Assembly (NCBI RefSeq): GCF_900176595.1
Contig: NZ_LT838813.1
Span: 496,001-560,000 of the forward strand
Reading direction: 5' to 3'
DNA length: 64,000 bases
Origin: Aquiflexum balticum DSM 16537
Lineage (GTDB): Bacteria > Bacteroidota > Bacteroidia > Cytophagales > Cyclobacteriaceae
This document shows, one piece after another, positions 1 through 9,731 of the stretch (its first letter is position 1; every line of letters begins with the position of its first letter). The notes beneath the pieces are model-generated. The model was not told the origin of the DNA. It was given only the letters and a program-made list of their open reading frames with translations, and searched no databases. Made by a program: the position numbers and the translations under genes.

Positions 1-1
1 A

Positions 2-2140
2 CCAGTGCTGATTTCTTTAAATCTTGAAAGGGATACCCTTTTGAATGTGGAGCTTCAACCTGCGGGTTATCTTCAAGAAGTAGTGATTGAGGGGCAAAAA
101 GATGATCCAATTCAAGAAAGTTCCCAAATGGGCACAATCAATGTCCCATTGAGAGACATTAAGAATCTTCCGGCATTGATGGGAGAAGTGGATATTTTCA
201 AAGTCATCCAATTATTACCTGGGGTTCAATCAGGTTCTGAAGGGGCTTCTGGATTGTATGTCAGGGGGGGAAGTCCTGACCAGAATTTGGTTTTGTTGGA
301 TGGGGTACCAGTTTACAATGCCACCCATTTGTTTGGTTTTTTCTCTGTTTTCAATGCTGATGCCATCAATAATGTGGAGCTGATTAAAGGCGGATTTCCT
401 GCCAGGTATGGAGGAAGGCTTTCTTCAGTGATAGATATTAGTATGAAGGAGGGTAATATGAAAGAATTCCAAGGTGAAGGGAGTATTGGTTTGATAGCTT
501 CCAAACTTACCTTGGAAGGGCCTATTGTAAAGGATAAGACTTCATTTTTACTGTCAGCAAGACGGACATATCTTGACCTGATTGCCAGACCGATCATCAG
601 AAGCTCAACTGGCGGACAGGAAGATGTGGGGTACTATTTCTATGATGTCAATGCAAAAATCAATCATATTTTTGACCAAAAAAACAGGCTCTATGTCAGT
701 TATTATGGAGGAAATGATGTGGCTTATTCCAGTTATAAATCCAGTTATGAGCGCTGGGATAATGAAGGTACCGTACAAAGTCATGAGGAGGCAGGACTTG
801 GTTGGGGAAATAATATTGCAGCTGTGCGCTGGAACCATATATTCAATCAAAGGCTATTTGCCAATTTCACCGGAACATTTACAAAGTATCGTTTCAAACT
901 TTTCTCCGAATACGAGGATATTTTTACAGAAAACCAGGGCGGGAATGTTACCCGTGACTTTTTTGTGGCCAATTATTCCTCAGGAATCAGGGATTTTGCC
1001 TTCAAAGCTGATTTTGATTTTATCCCCAACCCACAGCATTATTTTCGTTGGGGAGGGATGTTGATTGACCATAAGTTTACACCGGGTGTTTTTGTGGCAA
1101 GAGAAAATGAAAGACCTGAAACAAGAGAAGGGGCCATACCATCAGATTCCCGTGAATTGTCCATGTATATAGAAGATGACTTCAATGTGGGTGGTAGGTG
1201 GAAGTTCAATATTGGCGCTCATTTTTCCGGATTCTTTGCTGATACCAAAACTTACACTTCCTTTCAGCCGAGGATAGCTATGAGGTATCTTATTGATCCG
1301 ACTTCCTCATTAAAACTTTCCTACGTGCAGATGGCGCAATTTGTACACCTGCTGACCAATGCCGGATTGGGACTGCCAACAGATCTTTGGGTACCTTCAA
1401 CCGACAAAATAGGACCTCAGGAAAGTTGGCAGGTTGCGGCAGGGTATTTTAAGAATCTTGGATATGGACTGGAGTTTTCGGCTGAAGCCTATTACAAAGA
1501 TATGCAGGGTGTCATTGAATATCAGGACGGTGCTTCTTTCCTCAATACTTCTGAAGATTGGCAGGAAAAGGTTACTTCAGGAGAAGGGAGAAGTTATGGA
1601 CTTGAATTGTTGTTGCATAAAAAGACAGGAAGGACTACAGGTTGGATAGGGTACACCCTTTCCAAGACAGAAAGAAGATTTGAGGAGATAAATTTTGGGG
1701 AATGGTTTCCTTTTCGGTATGATCGCAGGCACGATATCAGCGTGACAGCGGTGCACAAATTATCCGAAAGAATAGATATTTCAGGGACTTGGGTATTTGG
1801 AAGCGGTAATTTTATCACTGTGCCCACACAGAGGTATCAGCATTCTTTTTCGGTAATCAATGATACCAACACCAGTTATGGAGGCTTGTATTTGGAGCAT
1901 TTCGATTCCAGAAATAATTTTCAGATGCGGAATTATCACAGAATGGATGTGGGGATCAATTTCAACAAACCCAAAAAGTGGGGTGAAAGAACCTGGAATA
2001 TTTCAATCTACAATTTATACAGTAGGTTGAATCCGTTTTATATGGATATCTCATACAATTATGATCTGCAGCGCAATCAGCTGCGGCAGTTCAGTTTATT
2101 CCCGATTACTCCTTCCGTTTCTTACAGATTTAGCTTTTAA
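2..2140 (+). CDS. TonB-dependent receptor, 5'-truncated by the window edge
   Basis: Outer-membrane TonB-dependent receptor; the frame is open to the first base, so the signal peptide and probably an N-terminal carboxypeptidase-regulatory-like domain lie outside the window. The visible part starts at the end of that domain (LQEVVIEG), then a plug domain (about residues 45-170, with LYVRGGSPDQNLVLLDGVPV and a GRLSSVIDI strand), then a long beta-barrel ending in the terminal aromatic residue (SYRFSF) expected for BAM recognition. A DUF4249 lipoprotein gene follows after 2 nt, a pairing common in Bacteroidota. The ligand cannot be read from the sequence. The GTG at position 5 is not a believable start because the frame continues upstream of it. 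Confidence 0.93.
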   Translation, partial: PVLISLNLERDTLLNVELQPAGYLQEVVIEGQKDDPIQESSQMGTINVPLRDIKNLPALMGEVDIFKVIQLLPGVQSGSEGASGLYVRGGSPDQNLVLLDGVPVYNATHLFGFFSVFNADAINNVELIKGGFPARYGGRLSSVIDISMKEGNMKEFQGEGSIGLIASKLTLEGPIVKDKTSFLLSARRTYLDLIARPIIRSSTGGQEDVGYYFYDVNAKINHIFDQKNRLYVSYYGGNDVAYSSYKSSYERWDNEGTVQSHEEAGLGWGNNIAAVRWNHIFNQRLFANFTGTFTKYRFKLFSEYEDIFTENQGGNVTRDFFVANYSSGIRDFAFKADFDFIPNPQHYFRWGGMLIDHKFTPGVFVARENERPETREGAIPSDSRELSMYIEDDFNVGGRWKFNIGAHFSGFFADTKTYTSFQPRIAMRYLIDPTSSLKLSYVQMAQFVHLLTNAGLGLPTDLWVPSTDKIGPQESWQVAAGYFKNLGYGLEFSAEAYYKDMQGVIEYQDGASFLNTSEDWQEKVTSGEGRSYGLELLLHKKTGRTTGWIGYTLSKTERRFEEINFGEWFPFRYDRRHDISVTAVHKLSERIDISGTWVFGSGNFITVPTQRYQHSFSVINDTNTSYGGLYLEHFDSRNNFQMRNYHRMDVGINFNKPKKWGERTWNISIYNLYSRLNPFYMDISYNYDLQRNQLRQFSLFPITPSVSYRFSF

Positions 2141-2142
2141 TT

Positions 2143-3075
2143 ATGAAAATCAATTGCCACAAATTTATTCTTATCGGTTTAATTGCCATGATTTCCTGTG
2201 AGCAATTTCTTGAAGTCGAATTGCCCGATCAAGAACCAAGACTGGTTTTGAATGCCCTTTTGGAGCCTACAAGTACACTTAAAGTATTTCTTACAAAAAG
2301 CAGAGGAGTTTTAGAAGGAGGTGATTTTTATGATGATCAATTTGAATTGGTGGAAGGAGCAAATGTTTTTATCAAAGCTCAGGAAGGGCAAATTCTCCCA
2401 TTGGTCTTTGTAGACAATAGTAAACCATGGGAAAACGACGCGCATTATCTCCTTGACGGATATGAATTCAAAGAGGGAGAAACTTATGGGATTTTTGCTG
2501 AAAAGTCCGGTTTGCCATCAATCAGCAGTCAGCAGGAAATTCCAAAAAATGTAAATATTAAATCCATAGATATGGTCAACCTAGGTCCAGATGGTTCATT
2601 TGATTCTCATAATATTTTTGAAGTTTCAATAAAATTCGAAGATCCCTCAGAGAGAAATTTTTATGAGATTTCGGGTCAGATTTTCGGAAGTGAGATTGTG
2701 GTAATAGATGGAGATACGACACTTTTTTATTACAATTCCGATCTCTCTCCCGAGCCCGTCAACCCCATTTATAAAAAGGATCATTTGATGAGGAATGTTA
2801 TCCTTTTTACTGATGTCCTGCTTAATGGGCCAGATTCAGAAATTGTATTCAGAACCAGCATTATAAGAAACAGGGACTTGGAAGTTACTATCAATTTCTC
2901 CCATGTGACAGAAGCCTTTTACAGGTATTATGATACGGCAGACCTTCAACGGTACAACAATGGGGATATACTTTCCCAGCCGGTGCTTGTCTATAATAAT
3001 ATCGCAAACGGCCTTGGGATTTTCAAAGCAAGGAATACTGATCAAAGGGTGATTGAAATGAGGGTTGAAGATTGA
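2143..3075 (+). CDS. DUF4249-family lipoprotein
   Basis: Predicted lipoprotein of 310 residues: a basic N-terminus, a short hydrophobic segment and the lipobox-like sequence AMISC at residues 15-19 suggest lipidation at Cys19 and anchoring on the outer membrane. The body (LNALLEPTSTLKVFLTKSRG) resembles DUF4249 proteins, which are beta-rich and nearly always encoded beside a TonB-dependent receptor of the carboxypeptidase-regulatory type. The ATG lies 2 nt after the receptor stop, so the two are surely cotranscribed and probably form one outer-membrane uptake or sensing unit. No substrate is suggested by the sequence. Confidence 0.85.
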   Translation: MKINCHKFILIGLIAMISCEQFLEVELPDQEPRLVLNALLEPTSTLKVFLTKSRGVLEGGDFYDDQFELVEGANVFIKAQEGQILPLVFVDNSKPWENDAHYLLDGYEFKEGETYGIFAEKSGLPSISSQQEIPKNVNIKSIDMVNLGPDGSFDSHNIFEVSIKFEDPSERNFYEISGQIFGSEIVVIDGDTTLFYYNSDLSPEPVNPIYKKDHLMRNVILFTDVLLNGPDSEIVFRTSIIRNRDLEVTINFSHVTEAFYRYYDTADLQRYNNGDILSQPVLVYNNIANGLGIFKARNTDQRVIEMRVED

Positions 3076-3112
3076 AGTTTAATAGACGTTTTGTCAATAA
3101 ACTTTAACGCCG

Positions 3113-3241
3113 AAGTGAGTGTCTTCACTCACTTTCCCTTTCGTGGAGGAATGAAACGTGGTTGCGAAAAAAAAGAGGGTTGTCAGTGTCTCCACTGACA
3201 ACCGCGAAAAAAGGAAGGTCGTCAGTGGAGACACTGACGAC
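3113..3241. repeat. Three tetraloop hairpins in a convergent intergenic region
   Basis: Three perfect hairpins lie between the convergent lipoprotein and methyltransferase genes. They are 3113-3134 (9-bp stem AAGTGAGTG, loop TCTT), 3178-3203 (11-bp stem GGTTGTCAGTG, loop TCTC) and 3218-3241 (10-bp stem GTCGTCAGTG, loop GAGA). The last two share the core GTCAGTG/CACTGAC, with complementary loops, so one is close to the inverse of the other. They could act as bidirectional terminators or be REP-like repeats; no long U-tract follows the stems. Confidence 0.8.
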
Positions 3242-3253
3242 AGCAAAGAATAA

Positions 3254-4444
3254 CTAACCTAATAAATTGCAATAAAAAAGCCTATACTTCTCCCCAACCT
3301 TCGTCCCAATCAAAAAACTATCCCCCCCATCCTTCAGCCTATATTTCTTCTTGAGCTCATCGGCTGATAAGGCGTAATTTCGGGTAATGACATTGACTTT
3401 TCCAGTTGGGAAGAGTTGTTTCAGTTCTTTCTTGGGATTGTTGATTTCTTGGATCAATTCGAAAATCCTTCCAGGAATTTCATCAGGCAAAACCTCGCAG
3501 GTATATACATGTGAATTTGGATGCAGTTTTTTCAATCCAAACCTTCCCCCAAAACTTTTGAAAGCCCCGGCTTTCAAAATCGGAGAATAAGGTTCGATCA
3601 GGAATTTTCCGACTTCGCCAAAAATACTTTCACTTGATTCCTCTTCTTCATAAGTAAATGAAAGTTCCCTTGGACCTCCTGACTTCAAATCGATAGCGTG
3701 GATAATCCTCTCGTTACTTACTTTTCCTTTTTCCCAATAAAGCAGTACCTCCTTGACTTCATTTTTTACAGATACTACCCAAACTTGTTGGATATCAGGT
3801 ATTTCAATGATTGCCTGCTTGATGTCCAACATGGGAGAGGCTTTGACCAAAATGGATTGGCCTTTGGATTTCAAAAGCTCCCAATGGCTGACAATGTCGG
3901 GTTCGCAATCTGCAAGTTTATACAGTTTTTGGTTGTGATTTCCCCTTCTGGCAGGGTCCACAAAAATCAGATCAAAAGTCATGTCCGACTTTGCAAGGTA
4001 TTCGAAAGAATCACCTTGGGATATTTCAAATTTATCTGGTTTGAGCAGATTAAAATTGTGTTCGACTATTGCTGACAGTTCGGGATTTCTCTCACAATAG
4101 ACTGCCTTTCCAAAATTTTCAGCTAAATAAAAAGTATCCACTCCGAATCCTCCTGTCAGGTCAACCATACTTTTTCCCTTTGTAGGAATCCCGCATTTGA
4201 ATTTGGCGGTTTCTTCAGAAGACGCTTGCTCCAAAGAAAGGCTAGATGGAAAAATCAGGTCAGGCTTGGCAGCCCAAGAGGGGAGCTTTTGTTTTGCTTT
4301 CTGCCTTGCCTGAATCTGCTGCACTGCGGCTTTCAGGTCAAAATCAGTTTTCCCCGAATAAGCAAAAAGCAATTGTGCAGGATCCTCCGATTGGTGGTCC
4401 TGCACAAATTGTTTTAGTGATGCTGTATATTTTGTTGGTGGCAT
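3254..4444 (-). CDS. Class I SAM-dependent methyltransferase with THUMP-like domain
   Basis: Predicted cytosolic methyltransferase of 396 residues. The SAM-binding fold is recognisable: motif I MVDLTGGFGVDTFYLAE around residues 93-109, an acidic residue at the end of strand 2 (VYCERN) and a motif IV-like FVDPARRG. The C-terminal part fits the THUMP-like domain found behind such methyltransferases in Bacteroidota. The DPARR motif, resembling DPPR/NPP-type motifs, suggests an RNA or nucleotide-base substrate, but this is an inference and no target can be named. It is followed 52 nt downstream (beyond its start, on the same strand) by asd and is convergent with the DUF4249 gene. Confidence 0.8.
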   Translation of the reverse strand: MPPTKYTASLKQFVQDHQSEDPAQLLFAYSGKTDFDLKAAVQQIQARQKAKQKLPSWAAKPDLIFPSSLSLEQASSEETAKFKCGIPTKGKSMVDLTGGFGVDTFYLAENFGKAVYCERNPELSAIVEHNFNLLKPDKFEISQGDSFEYLAKSDMTFDLIFVDPARRGNHNQKLYKLADCEPDIVSHWELLKSKGQSILVKASPMLDIKQAIIEIPDIQQVWVVSVKNEVKEVLLYWEKGKVSNERIIHAIDLKSGGPRELSFTYEEEESSESIFGEVGKFLIEPYSPILKAGAFKSFGGRFGLKKLHPNSHVYTCEVLPDEIPGRIFELIQEINNPKKELKQLFPTGKVNVITRNYALSADELKKKYRLKDGGDSFLIGTKVGEKYRLFYCNLLG

Positions 4445-4496
4445 TACTTAATGATTATTTTTATTCACGACATGTCGCATGAATATAACAATATTC

Positions 4497-5486
4497 TTAA
4501 GCCATGCTGTGTTCCATCAGGTATTCTGCAATCTGAACGGCATTGGTAGCAGCACCTTTTCTCAGGTTATCTGCCACGATCCACATGTTCAGGGTGTTTG
4601 GTTGGGATTCGTCTCTTCTCAGTCTACCAACAAATACTTCGTCCTTCTTATGTGCTGTCAGAGGCATTGGGTATATGTTGTTTGCAGGATCATCCTGAAC
4701 CACTACACCCGGAGTATTTGATAGGATTTCCCTAACCTCATCCAGATCAAAATCATTGTGAAACTCCACATTCACTGATTCCGAATGCCCACCCATAGTT
4801 GGGATTCTGACAGTAGTTGCAGTAACCTGAATGCTGTTGTCTCCAAAAATCTTTTTGGTTTCCAAGATCATCTTCATTTCTTCCTTGGTATAGCCATTGG
4901 GTTGGAAAACATCAATATGTGGCAATACATTCAAATCAATTTTATGGGGATAAACCATTTCAGCAGGTTGTCCGGCCCGTTCGGCCATCATTTGGTCCAC
5001 AGCGGCTTTTCCGGTGCCCGTAACAGACTGATAAGTAGATACCACAATTCTTTTAATTCCGTATTTCAATCGCAATGGATTCAAAACCAAAACCATCTGA
5101 ATGGTAGAGCAGTTTGGATTGGCAATGATGCGGTCATCGATTCTCAGGTCTTTGGCATTGATCTCAGGAACAACCAGTTTTTTGGTAGCATCCATTCTCC
5201 ATGCAGAAGAGTTGTCAATAACAATTGTACCCACAGCGGCAAACTGTGGTGCCCATTCCAAAGAAGTACTTCCGCCTGCAGAAAAGATCGCAACGTCCGG
5301 CTTCTCAGAAACAGCCTGTTTCAATCCAATTACCGTATACTCCTTGCCCTTGTAAGTCATCTTTTTACCTGCTGATCTTTCGCTGGCTACAAGTAGCAAT
5401 TCGTCAAATGGAAATTGGTGCTCATCCAGCACCTCGAGGATTTCTGAGCCTACCAATCCGGTAGCTCCTACAACGGCTAGTTTCAT
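4497..5486 (-). CDS. asd: Aspartate-semialdehyde dehydrogenase
   Basis: Cytosolic enzyme reducing aspartyl-4-phosphate to aspartate semialdehyde with NADPH, the branch step to lysine/diaminopimelate, threonine and methionine. The N-terminal Rossmann motif VVGATGLVGSEIL (residues 4-16) and the catalytic cysteine Cys126 in IANPNCSTIQ are present, as is the substrate-region sequence RIPTMGGHSESVNVEF with an active-site histidine. At 329 residues it has full family length and ends within a few codons of the usual C-terminus. A TACCTTTG sequence matching the Bacteroidota -7 box lies at 5521-5528 on this strand, 35 nt before the start; no good -33 box was seen. Confidence 0.97.
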   Translation of the reverse strand: MKLAVVGATGLVGSEILEVLDEHQFPFDELLLVASERSAGKKMTYKGKEYTVIGLKQAVSEKPDVAIFSAGGSTSLEWAPQFAAVGTIVIDNSSAWRMDATKKLVVPEINAKDLRIDDRIIANPNCSTIQMVLVLNPLRLKYGIKRIVVSTYQSVTGTGKAAVDQMMAERAGQPAEMVYPHKIDLNVLPHIDVFQPNGYTKEEMKMILETKKIFGDNSIQVTATTVRIPTMGGHSESVNVEFHNDFDLDEVREILSNTPGVVVQDDPANNIYPMPLTAHKKDEVFVGRLRRDESQPNTLNMWIVADNLRKGAATNAVQIAEYLMEHSMA

Positions 5487-5676
5487 TTTTTTGTGTTAAT
5501 TGGTTTTTATAAATGAAGGGCAAAGGTAAGGCAAGAATTTTCAAAAATGATATAGAGTCAAATGATAATTGCTTTATGTTCAAAAAAATATGCTGTTTTT
5601 TGAAAGAAATTGAAGAAGATTCAGTTATCCGTTTATTTTGAATCTGAAGCAAGGTTGATTATTTATATTTAGGTAT

Positions 5677-8600
5677 ATGAAGCCTAGGTTTTTTGTAGGG
5701 GTTTGGCTTGCTTTAACTCTACTAGGTTGTTTTTTAGACCGAAACAAAGTTTTTGCACAGGTTCAGGATTTTGAAAGCAGCTTTGACATTGTCAACCATC
5801 CTGAAGAGTTTTTGCCAAATTGGTCGGCCAATGAGCTGAGAAATACTGCTGCAAGAGTTTTTCAAGCCTCAGGGGAAGGAAGAAATGGATCAAAGGCTTT
5901 GGGAGTTCAGCCCATTAGTTCTTTCAATGGGGAGATATATTTCAAAACCTCAACGCTAGACCTGGCTGATCCCAAAATCACCTTTTTTGGAAAAACGAGA
6001 CAAAATGGTACGGGGAACAGGCCTGCTATTGTAGAAGTTTCATTTTCCAAGGATTTTCAGGTTTTCGAGTCAAAAACTCAGGTCGGGTCCAATGTGAGTT
6101 TTCCTAATCTCAATACAGCATATAGCCTTTATGAAATTGCCGTTCCTGAACAATTCTTCGATCAGGAATTATTGGTTTTGAAAATTGAAGTAAAATATGG
6201 CCCCGGAACAGGGTCAGCTGCAAGATTTTTTATGGACGATTTTGGGGTCTTCCAGGGTGACCAAATCGTAGACCCGATTCAGGTTAAAAGTGCAGTTTTG
6301 TTGGATCCTTATTCGGTGGAAGTGGTCTTGGATAGAAAAGTTTTGGAACCTACACTGTCGCAGGTCAATCTTGGAAGGTATCCCATAAATAAACTGATTT
6401 TCCATACCGATACCTCTTTTGTCTTAGTTTCCTCCTCTTTGATCCAAGATGAAAGAATCTGGTTGAATCTGGAAAGGATTCAGGAATTGGATGGACGAAT
6501 GACAGATGAGATTGAATATGAGATCGGCAATACCGAAATAAAAATCGGGAAGATAATTATAGAAACTCCTGACAGGCTCTCCATCAGTTTTTCACAGCCA
6601 TTTCTTCCGGCTTCTGTTTCGCAGTCTTCTCATTTCAAAATCAACGGAATACCCCCCGATGAAATTGAGCTTTTTGAAAATGGATTTTCAGTCTTGCTGA
6701 GTTTGGCTAAAGAGCTGGTATTGGGTGAAAAAGTGGACATCGAAGTCAGCAATATCCAAAATGTTCAGGGGCAAATAATGAGTGGAGTCCAAAGGAAGTC
6801 TTTCCTCTATCATGATTTTGTAGAAGCTGTTTATTTGGAGTCAGAAACCAAACTTATAATTGTCCATGAGATCGATCTAGATTTGAATTCTGTGGATGTT
6901 GCTGGATTCAGTGTGGATGATAATCCAGATTATAATTTTTCGATCAGTTTCCCAAAGCCAAACATCATCCAACTGGAAAGTAACATGGCATTCCTGGAGG
7001 GTCAGGTTTTTATTTTTCAAATGGGGGTTAGAAAAAGTGTCAGGGGATATATGATTCCCGGATCAAAGCGGGATTTTGTTTGGGACACTACTCCACCTGA
7101 ACTTGTAAATGTCTTACCTGTGAACAGGAACAAAATACTGGCAGTTTTTTCGGAACCATTGGATCCTGTTTTTGCCCTTATCCCGACAATTTATGGGATC
7201 AATAGTATTCCGCCAACTTCAATATTGCTACAATCCAATCCTAACCAATTGATTATTGAATGGGGATTTCAATTTGAAGAGGGAAGCGAATATACACTGA
7301 CTATTGATGGAGTTTCGGACCTAAATGGAAATTTTGCAAACAATTTATTATATCCTTTCAGTTTTACAGATCCGGGTAAATTGGCCTTCAAAGAAATTGT
7401 CATCAATGAAGTAATGGCCGCACCTCGGGCTGGAAATAGCCTTCCCAATGTGGAATATGTTGAACTTTTTAATTCCGGAACCCGCCCGATTTATCTAGGC
7501 GGACTACAATTGGCCAATTCAAGAAGAGTGACCACAATTCCTTCCGGAGTCTTGGAACCAGGTCAATACATTATTTTTGCCCCTAGAAATCAGGCTAATC
7601 AGTTCACTTCCTATGGACAAGTTTTAGGTTTAACGAATTGGCCCAGTTTACTCAACTCTTCGGATAAAATCAAATTACTGGATGCGGACAATCTCGTTAT
7701 CGACAGTTTGGATTATAATACAGCAAGCTATGGGGGAAGCGCTATAGCTTCGGGTGGCTACAGTCTGGAAATTGTAAATCCCTTTGTGAAATGTAATTTA
7801 CTGAACAATATCCGGCCTTCTTCTGACCCAAAAAGAGGTACCCCCGGCTCCATCAATTCAGTATTTGAAGAAACTCCTGATAAATCAGCGCCTGTTTTTG
7901 TCAAATCGCAAATTATCGGTGATAGGCGTGTTTTACTTTCTTTTTCAAAAACGCTCAGCGCCAACATTCAAAATCTACAATGGGAGTTCCGGCCTAGCCT
8001 TGATCTGAAAAATGTAAGCCAAGGAGAAAACGTAACTGATTTAATCCTTGAATTCGAGGAAATTCTGGAACCTGACATTTATTACCAAGTTGCAGTTAAA
8101 GGATTGCGGGATTGTATCGGCAACCTTTTGGATGGAAATAGCCAGGTGTTTTTTGTAATTCCTTCGAAAGCGAAATTTGGAGATATAATAATCAATGAGG
8201 TGTTATTCAATCCCAGAACCGGTTCCCCAAAGTTTGTGGAAGTTTATAATGCCTCATCCAGTTATATCAATTTGAAAGATTGGAAGCTGGCAAATCTCAA
8301 TGCAGATGGAGAAGTGGCCAATAGAAGAGTACTCTTCAGTGAAGATTTTGTCATTGCCCCTTTTACGTTTTGGGTATTTACCACTGACAAAGAGAAATTG
8401 AAGTCCGAATACCCCAAAGGAAGGGAAGAAAAATTCTTGGAATATTCCTCATTGCCAAGCTATCCCATATCATCGGGAAATGTGGTACTGTCAAATTCTG
8501 ACGAGACAATTTCGGAAATATTCAGCTATGATGACAAGATGCACCACAGACTTTTGAGAGAAACTAAAGGTGTTTCCTTAGAAAGGCTTTCTCCCCAAAT

Positions 8601-9015
8601 TTCTGTAAATGATCCAAATAACTGGTACTCTGCCTCCGCTTCCGAAGGTTTTGCTACACCTGGATATAAAAATTCTCAGATTCATGATGGATTTGTTGGT
8701 TTTGGAATTGAGGTATCTCCACAGGTTTTTGTACCTGATGGAGTGGGTGAACAACCCTTCACAAGTATCAAGTATAAAATGGATCAAACAGGGATGGCCG
8801 GAACCATTCGGATTTACAGTGTCAATGGACTGTTGGTAAGGGAATTATGTCAAAATGCCATCTGGGGAAATGAAGGATTTTACAATTGGGATGGAACCGA
8901 TTCAGGGGGCGTTAAAGTCCGGGCGGGGTATTATGTGGTATGGGTTGAAATATTTGACTTACAGGGAAATGTAAAGCAAATAAAAAAAACCGTAGTTGTT
9001 GGAACAAAATTTTGA
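5677..9015 (+). CDS. Large secreted protein with two lamin-tail domains
   Basis: Exported protein of 1112 residues. The N-terminus has a hydrophobic signal segment (residues 5-18, with LLGC that could be a lipobox or part of an ordinary signal ending near VFAQ). Then come a beta-rich N-terminal domain and several Ig-like repeats typical of adhesin stalks. Two lamin-tail domains follow, around residues 570-690 (KEIVINEVMAAPRAG, VEYVELFNSG) and 830-960 (GDIIINEVLFNPRTG, FVEVYNASS). The last 90 residues resemble a FlgD-like Ig domain (GFYNWDGTDSGG, GYYVVWVEI). Such proteins are cell-surface or secreted in Bacteroidota, but no enzymatic site is visible. A classical type IX sorting domain is not obvious. 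Confidence 0.8.
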   Translation: MKPRFFVGVWLALTLLGCFLDRNKVFAQVQDFESSFDIVNHPEEFLPNWSANELRNTAARVFQASGEGRNGSKALGVQPISSFNGEIYFKTSTLDLADPKITFFGKTRQNGTGNRPAIVEVSFSKDFQVFESKTQVGSNVSFPNLNTAYSLYEIAVPEQFFDQELLVLKIEVKYGPGTGSAARFFMDDFGVFQGDQIVDPIQVKSAVLLDPYSVEVVLDRKVLEPTLSQVNLGRYPINKLIFHTDTSFVLVSSSLIQDERIWLNLERIQELDGRMTDEIEYEIGNTEIKIGKIIIETPDRLSISFSQPFLPASVSQSSHFKINGIPPDEIELFENGFSVLLSLAKELVLGEKVDIEVSNIQNVQGQIMSGVQRKSFLYHDFVEAVYLESETKLIIVHEIDLDLNSVDVAGFSVDDNPDYNFSISFPKPNIIQLESNMAFLEGQVFIFQMGVRKSVRGYMIPGSKRDFVWDTTPPELVNVLPVNRNKILAVFSEPLDPVFALIPTIYGINSIPPTSILLQSNPNQLIIEWGFQFEEGSEYTLTIDGVSDLNGNFANNLLYPFSFTDPGKLAFKEIVINEVMAAPRAGNSLPNVEYVELFNSGTRPIYLGGLQLANSRRVTTIPSGVLEPGQYIIFAPRNQANQFTSYGQVLGLTNWPSLLNSSDKIKLLDADNLVIDSLDYNTASYGGSAIASGGYSLEIVNPFVKCNLLNNIRPSSDPKRGTPGSINSVFEETPDKSAPVFVKSQIIGDRRVLLSFSKTLSANIQNLQWEFRPSLDLKNVSQGENVTDLILEFEEILEPDIYYQVAVKGLRDCIGNLLDGNSQVFFVIPSKAKFGDIIINEVLFNPRTGSPKFVEVYNASSSYINLKDWKLANLNADGEVANRRVLFSEDFVIAPFTFWVFTTDKEKLKSEYPKGREEKFLEYSSLPSYPISSGNVVLSNSDETISEIFSYDDKMHHRLLRETKGVSLERLSPQISVNDPNNWYSASASEGFATPGYKNSQIHDGFVGFGIEVSPQVFVPDGVGEQPFTSIKYKMDQTGMAGTIRIYSVNGLLVRELCQNAIWGNEGFYNWDGTDSGGVKVRAGYYVVWVEIFDLQGNVKQIKKTVVVGTKF

Positions 9016-9076
9016 TCCCTTGTGAAAGATTTCATGAAAAATCTGTAACTTCATTTCACCTCAAACAACCTGACCC

Positions 9077-9232
9077 ATGAAACCTGATATTATCACTGAA
9101 ACATTGAAAACTTATTTCTTAAAAAAAGGAAAGACCTTAAAGGTCATTCAAAGGTATCTAAGCATAAGATACCGCTTATCTACAGACGAAAAATTGCTGG
9201 CAAAGAGGTTGCAAAATCTTTCCCCAAATTAA
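9077..9232 (+). CDS. Small basic protein, 51 residues
   Basis: Short ATG-started frame encoding a lysine/arginine-rich protein that begins MKPDIITETLKTYFLKKGKT and ends LAKRLQNLSPN. Support for it being real: the stop codon is the first base-pair region of a strong intrinsic terminator, the frame fills the gap before that terminator, and the composition is helical and coherent. There is no signal peptide or membrane segment; a small nucleic-acid or ribosome-associated role is possible but unproven. I do not recognise the family. Confidence 0.55.
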   Translation: MKPDIITETLKTYFLKKGKTLKVIQRYLSIRYRLSTDEKLLAKRLQNLSPN

Positions 9233-9255
9233 AAACCGTCATAGACGGTTTTTTT
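9231..9255 (+). terminator. Intrinsic terminator of the 51-residue gene
   Basis: A 10-bp stem, AAAAACCGTC pairing with GACGGTTTTT around an ATA loop, is followed by a T-run. It overlaps the stop codon of the small gene upstream. Confidence 0.88.
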
Positions 9256-9346
9256 ATTTTTGATTTTAAAAAGGTAAGCGTATTTTAGGGGACTTTTCAA
9301 TCACCTTTGTTATTCGATTGGAATTAAACACTTAAAAGATAAAGCT

Positions 9347-9730
9347 ATGAGTCAAGAAGGAAAAACAGCTTATGCCCCAGATGAATTAAAGGAATTTGAG
9401 GAAATCATATTGAAAAAATTAAGCATAGCTAAAGAGGAATTACAATCGCTTAAAGAAACACTCAGCAAAAAAAATGACAGCGGGACTGATTTTACCGCCT
9501 CTACAGCCAAGCTTTTAGAGGATGGTGCAGATACCTTGGAAAGAGAAAACATGAATCAACTTGCTGCAAGGCAACAAAAATTCATTATTAATCTTGAAAA
9601 TGCTCTGATCAGAATCAAAAACGGAACTTATGGGGTTTGTGTAGATACGGGCAAATTAATCGCCAAGGAAAGATTGAAGGCAGTACCGCATACCATGCAT
9701 TCTATAGAGGCAAAATTGGCCAAGAAATAA
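9347..9730 (+). CDS. TraR/DksA-family transcriptional regulator
   Basis: Cytosolic protein of 127 residues with a long N-terminal coiled coil (about residues 12-90) and the C-terminal DksA-type finger region YGVCVDTGKLIAKERLKAVPHT. Members bind RNA polymerase through its secondary channel and modulate transcription initiation, often together with ppGpp. Of the four zinc-binding cysteines of classical DksA only one remains here, a common state in Bacteroidota homologs. The coiled-coil tip residues that act in E. coli DksA cannot be confirmed by eye. The scpB gene begins one base after the stop, so the two are probably translated from the same message. Confidence 0.88.
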   Translation: MSQEGKTAYAPDELKEFEEIILKKLSIAKEELQSLKETLSKKNDSGTDFTASTAKLLEDGADTLERENMNQLAARQQKFIINLENALIRIKNGTYGVCVDTGKLIAKERLKAVPHTMHSIEAKLAKK

Positions 9731-9731
9731 G

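Noticed and set aside
3113..3241. Insertion sequence ends
   Set aside because: Hairpins are separate short stem-loops, without coding sequence or target duplications.
4785..5375. A 196-residue frame antisense to asd
   Set aside because: It lies wholly inside the strongly conserved asd gene, in the opposite direction, and has no start signal or composition of its own.
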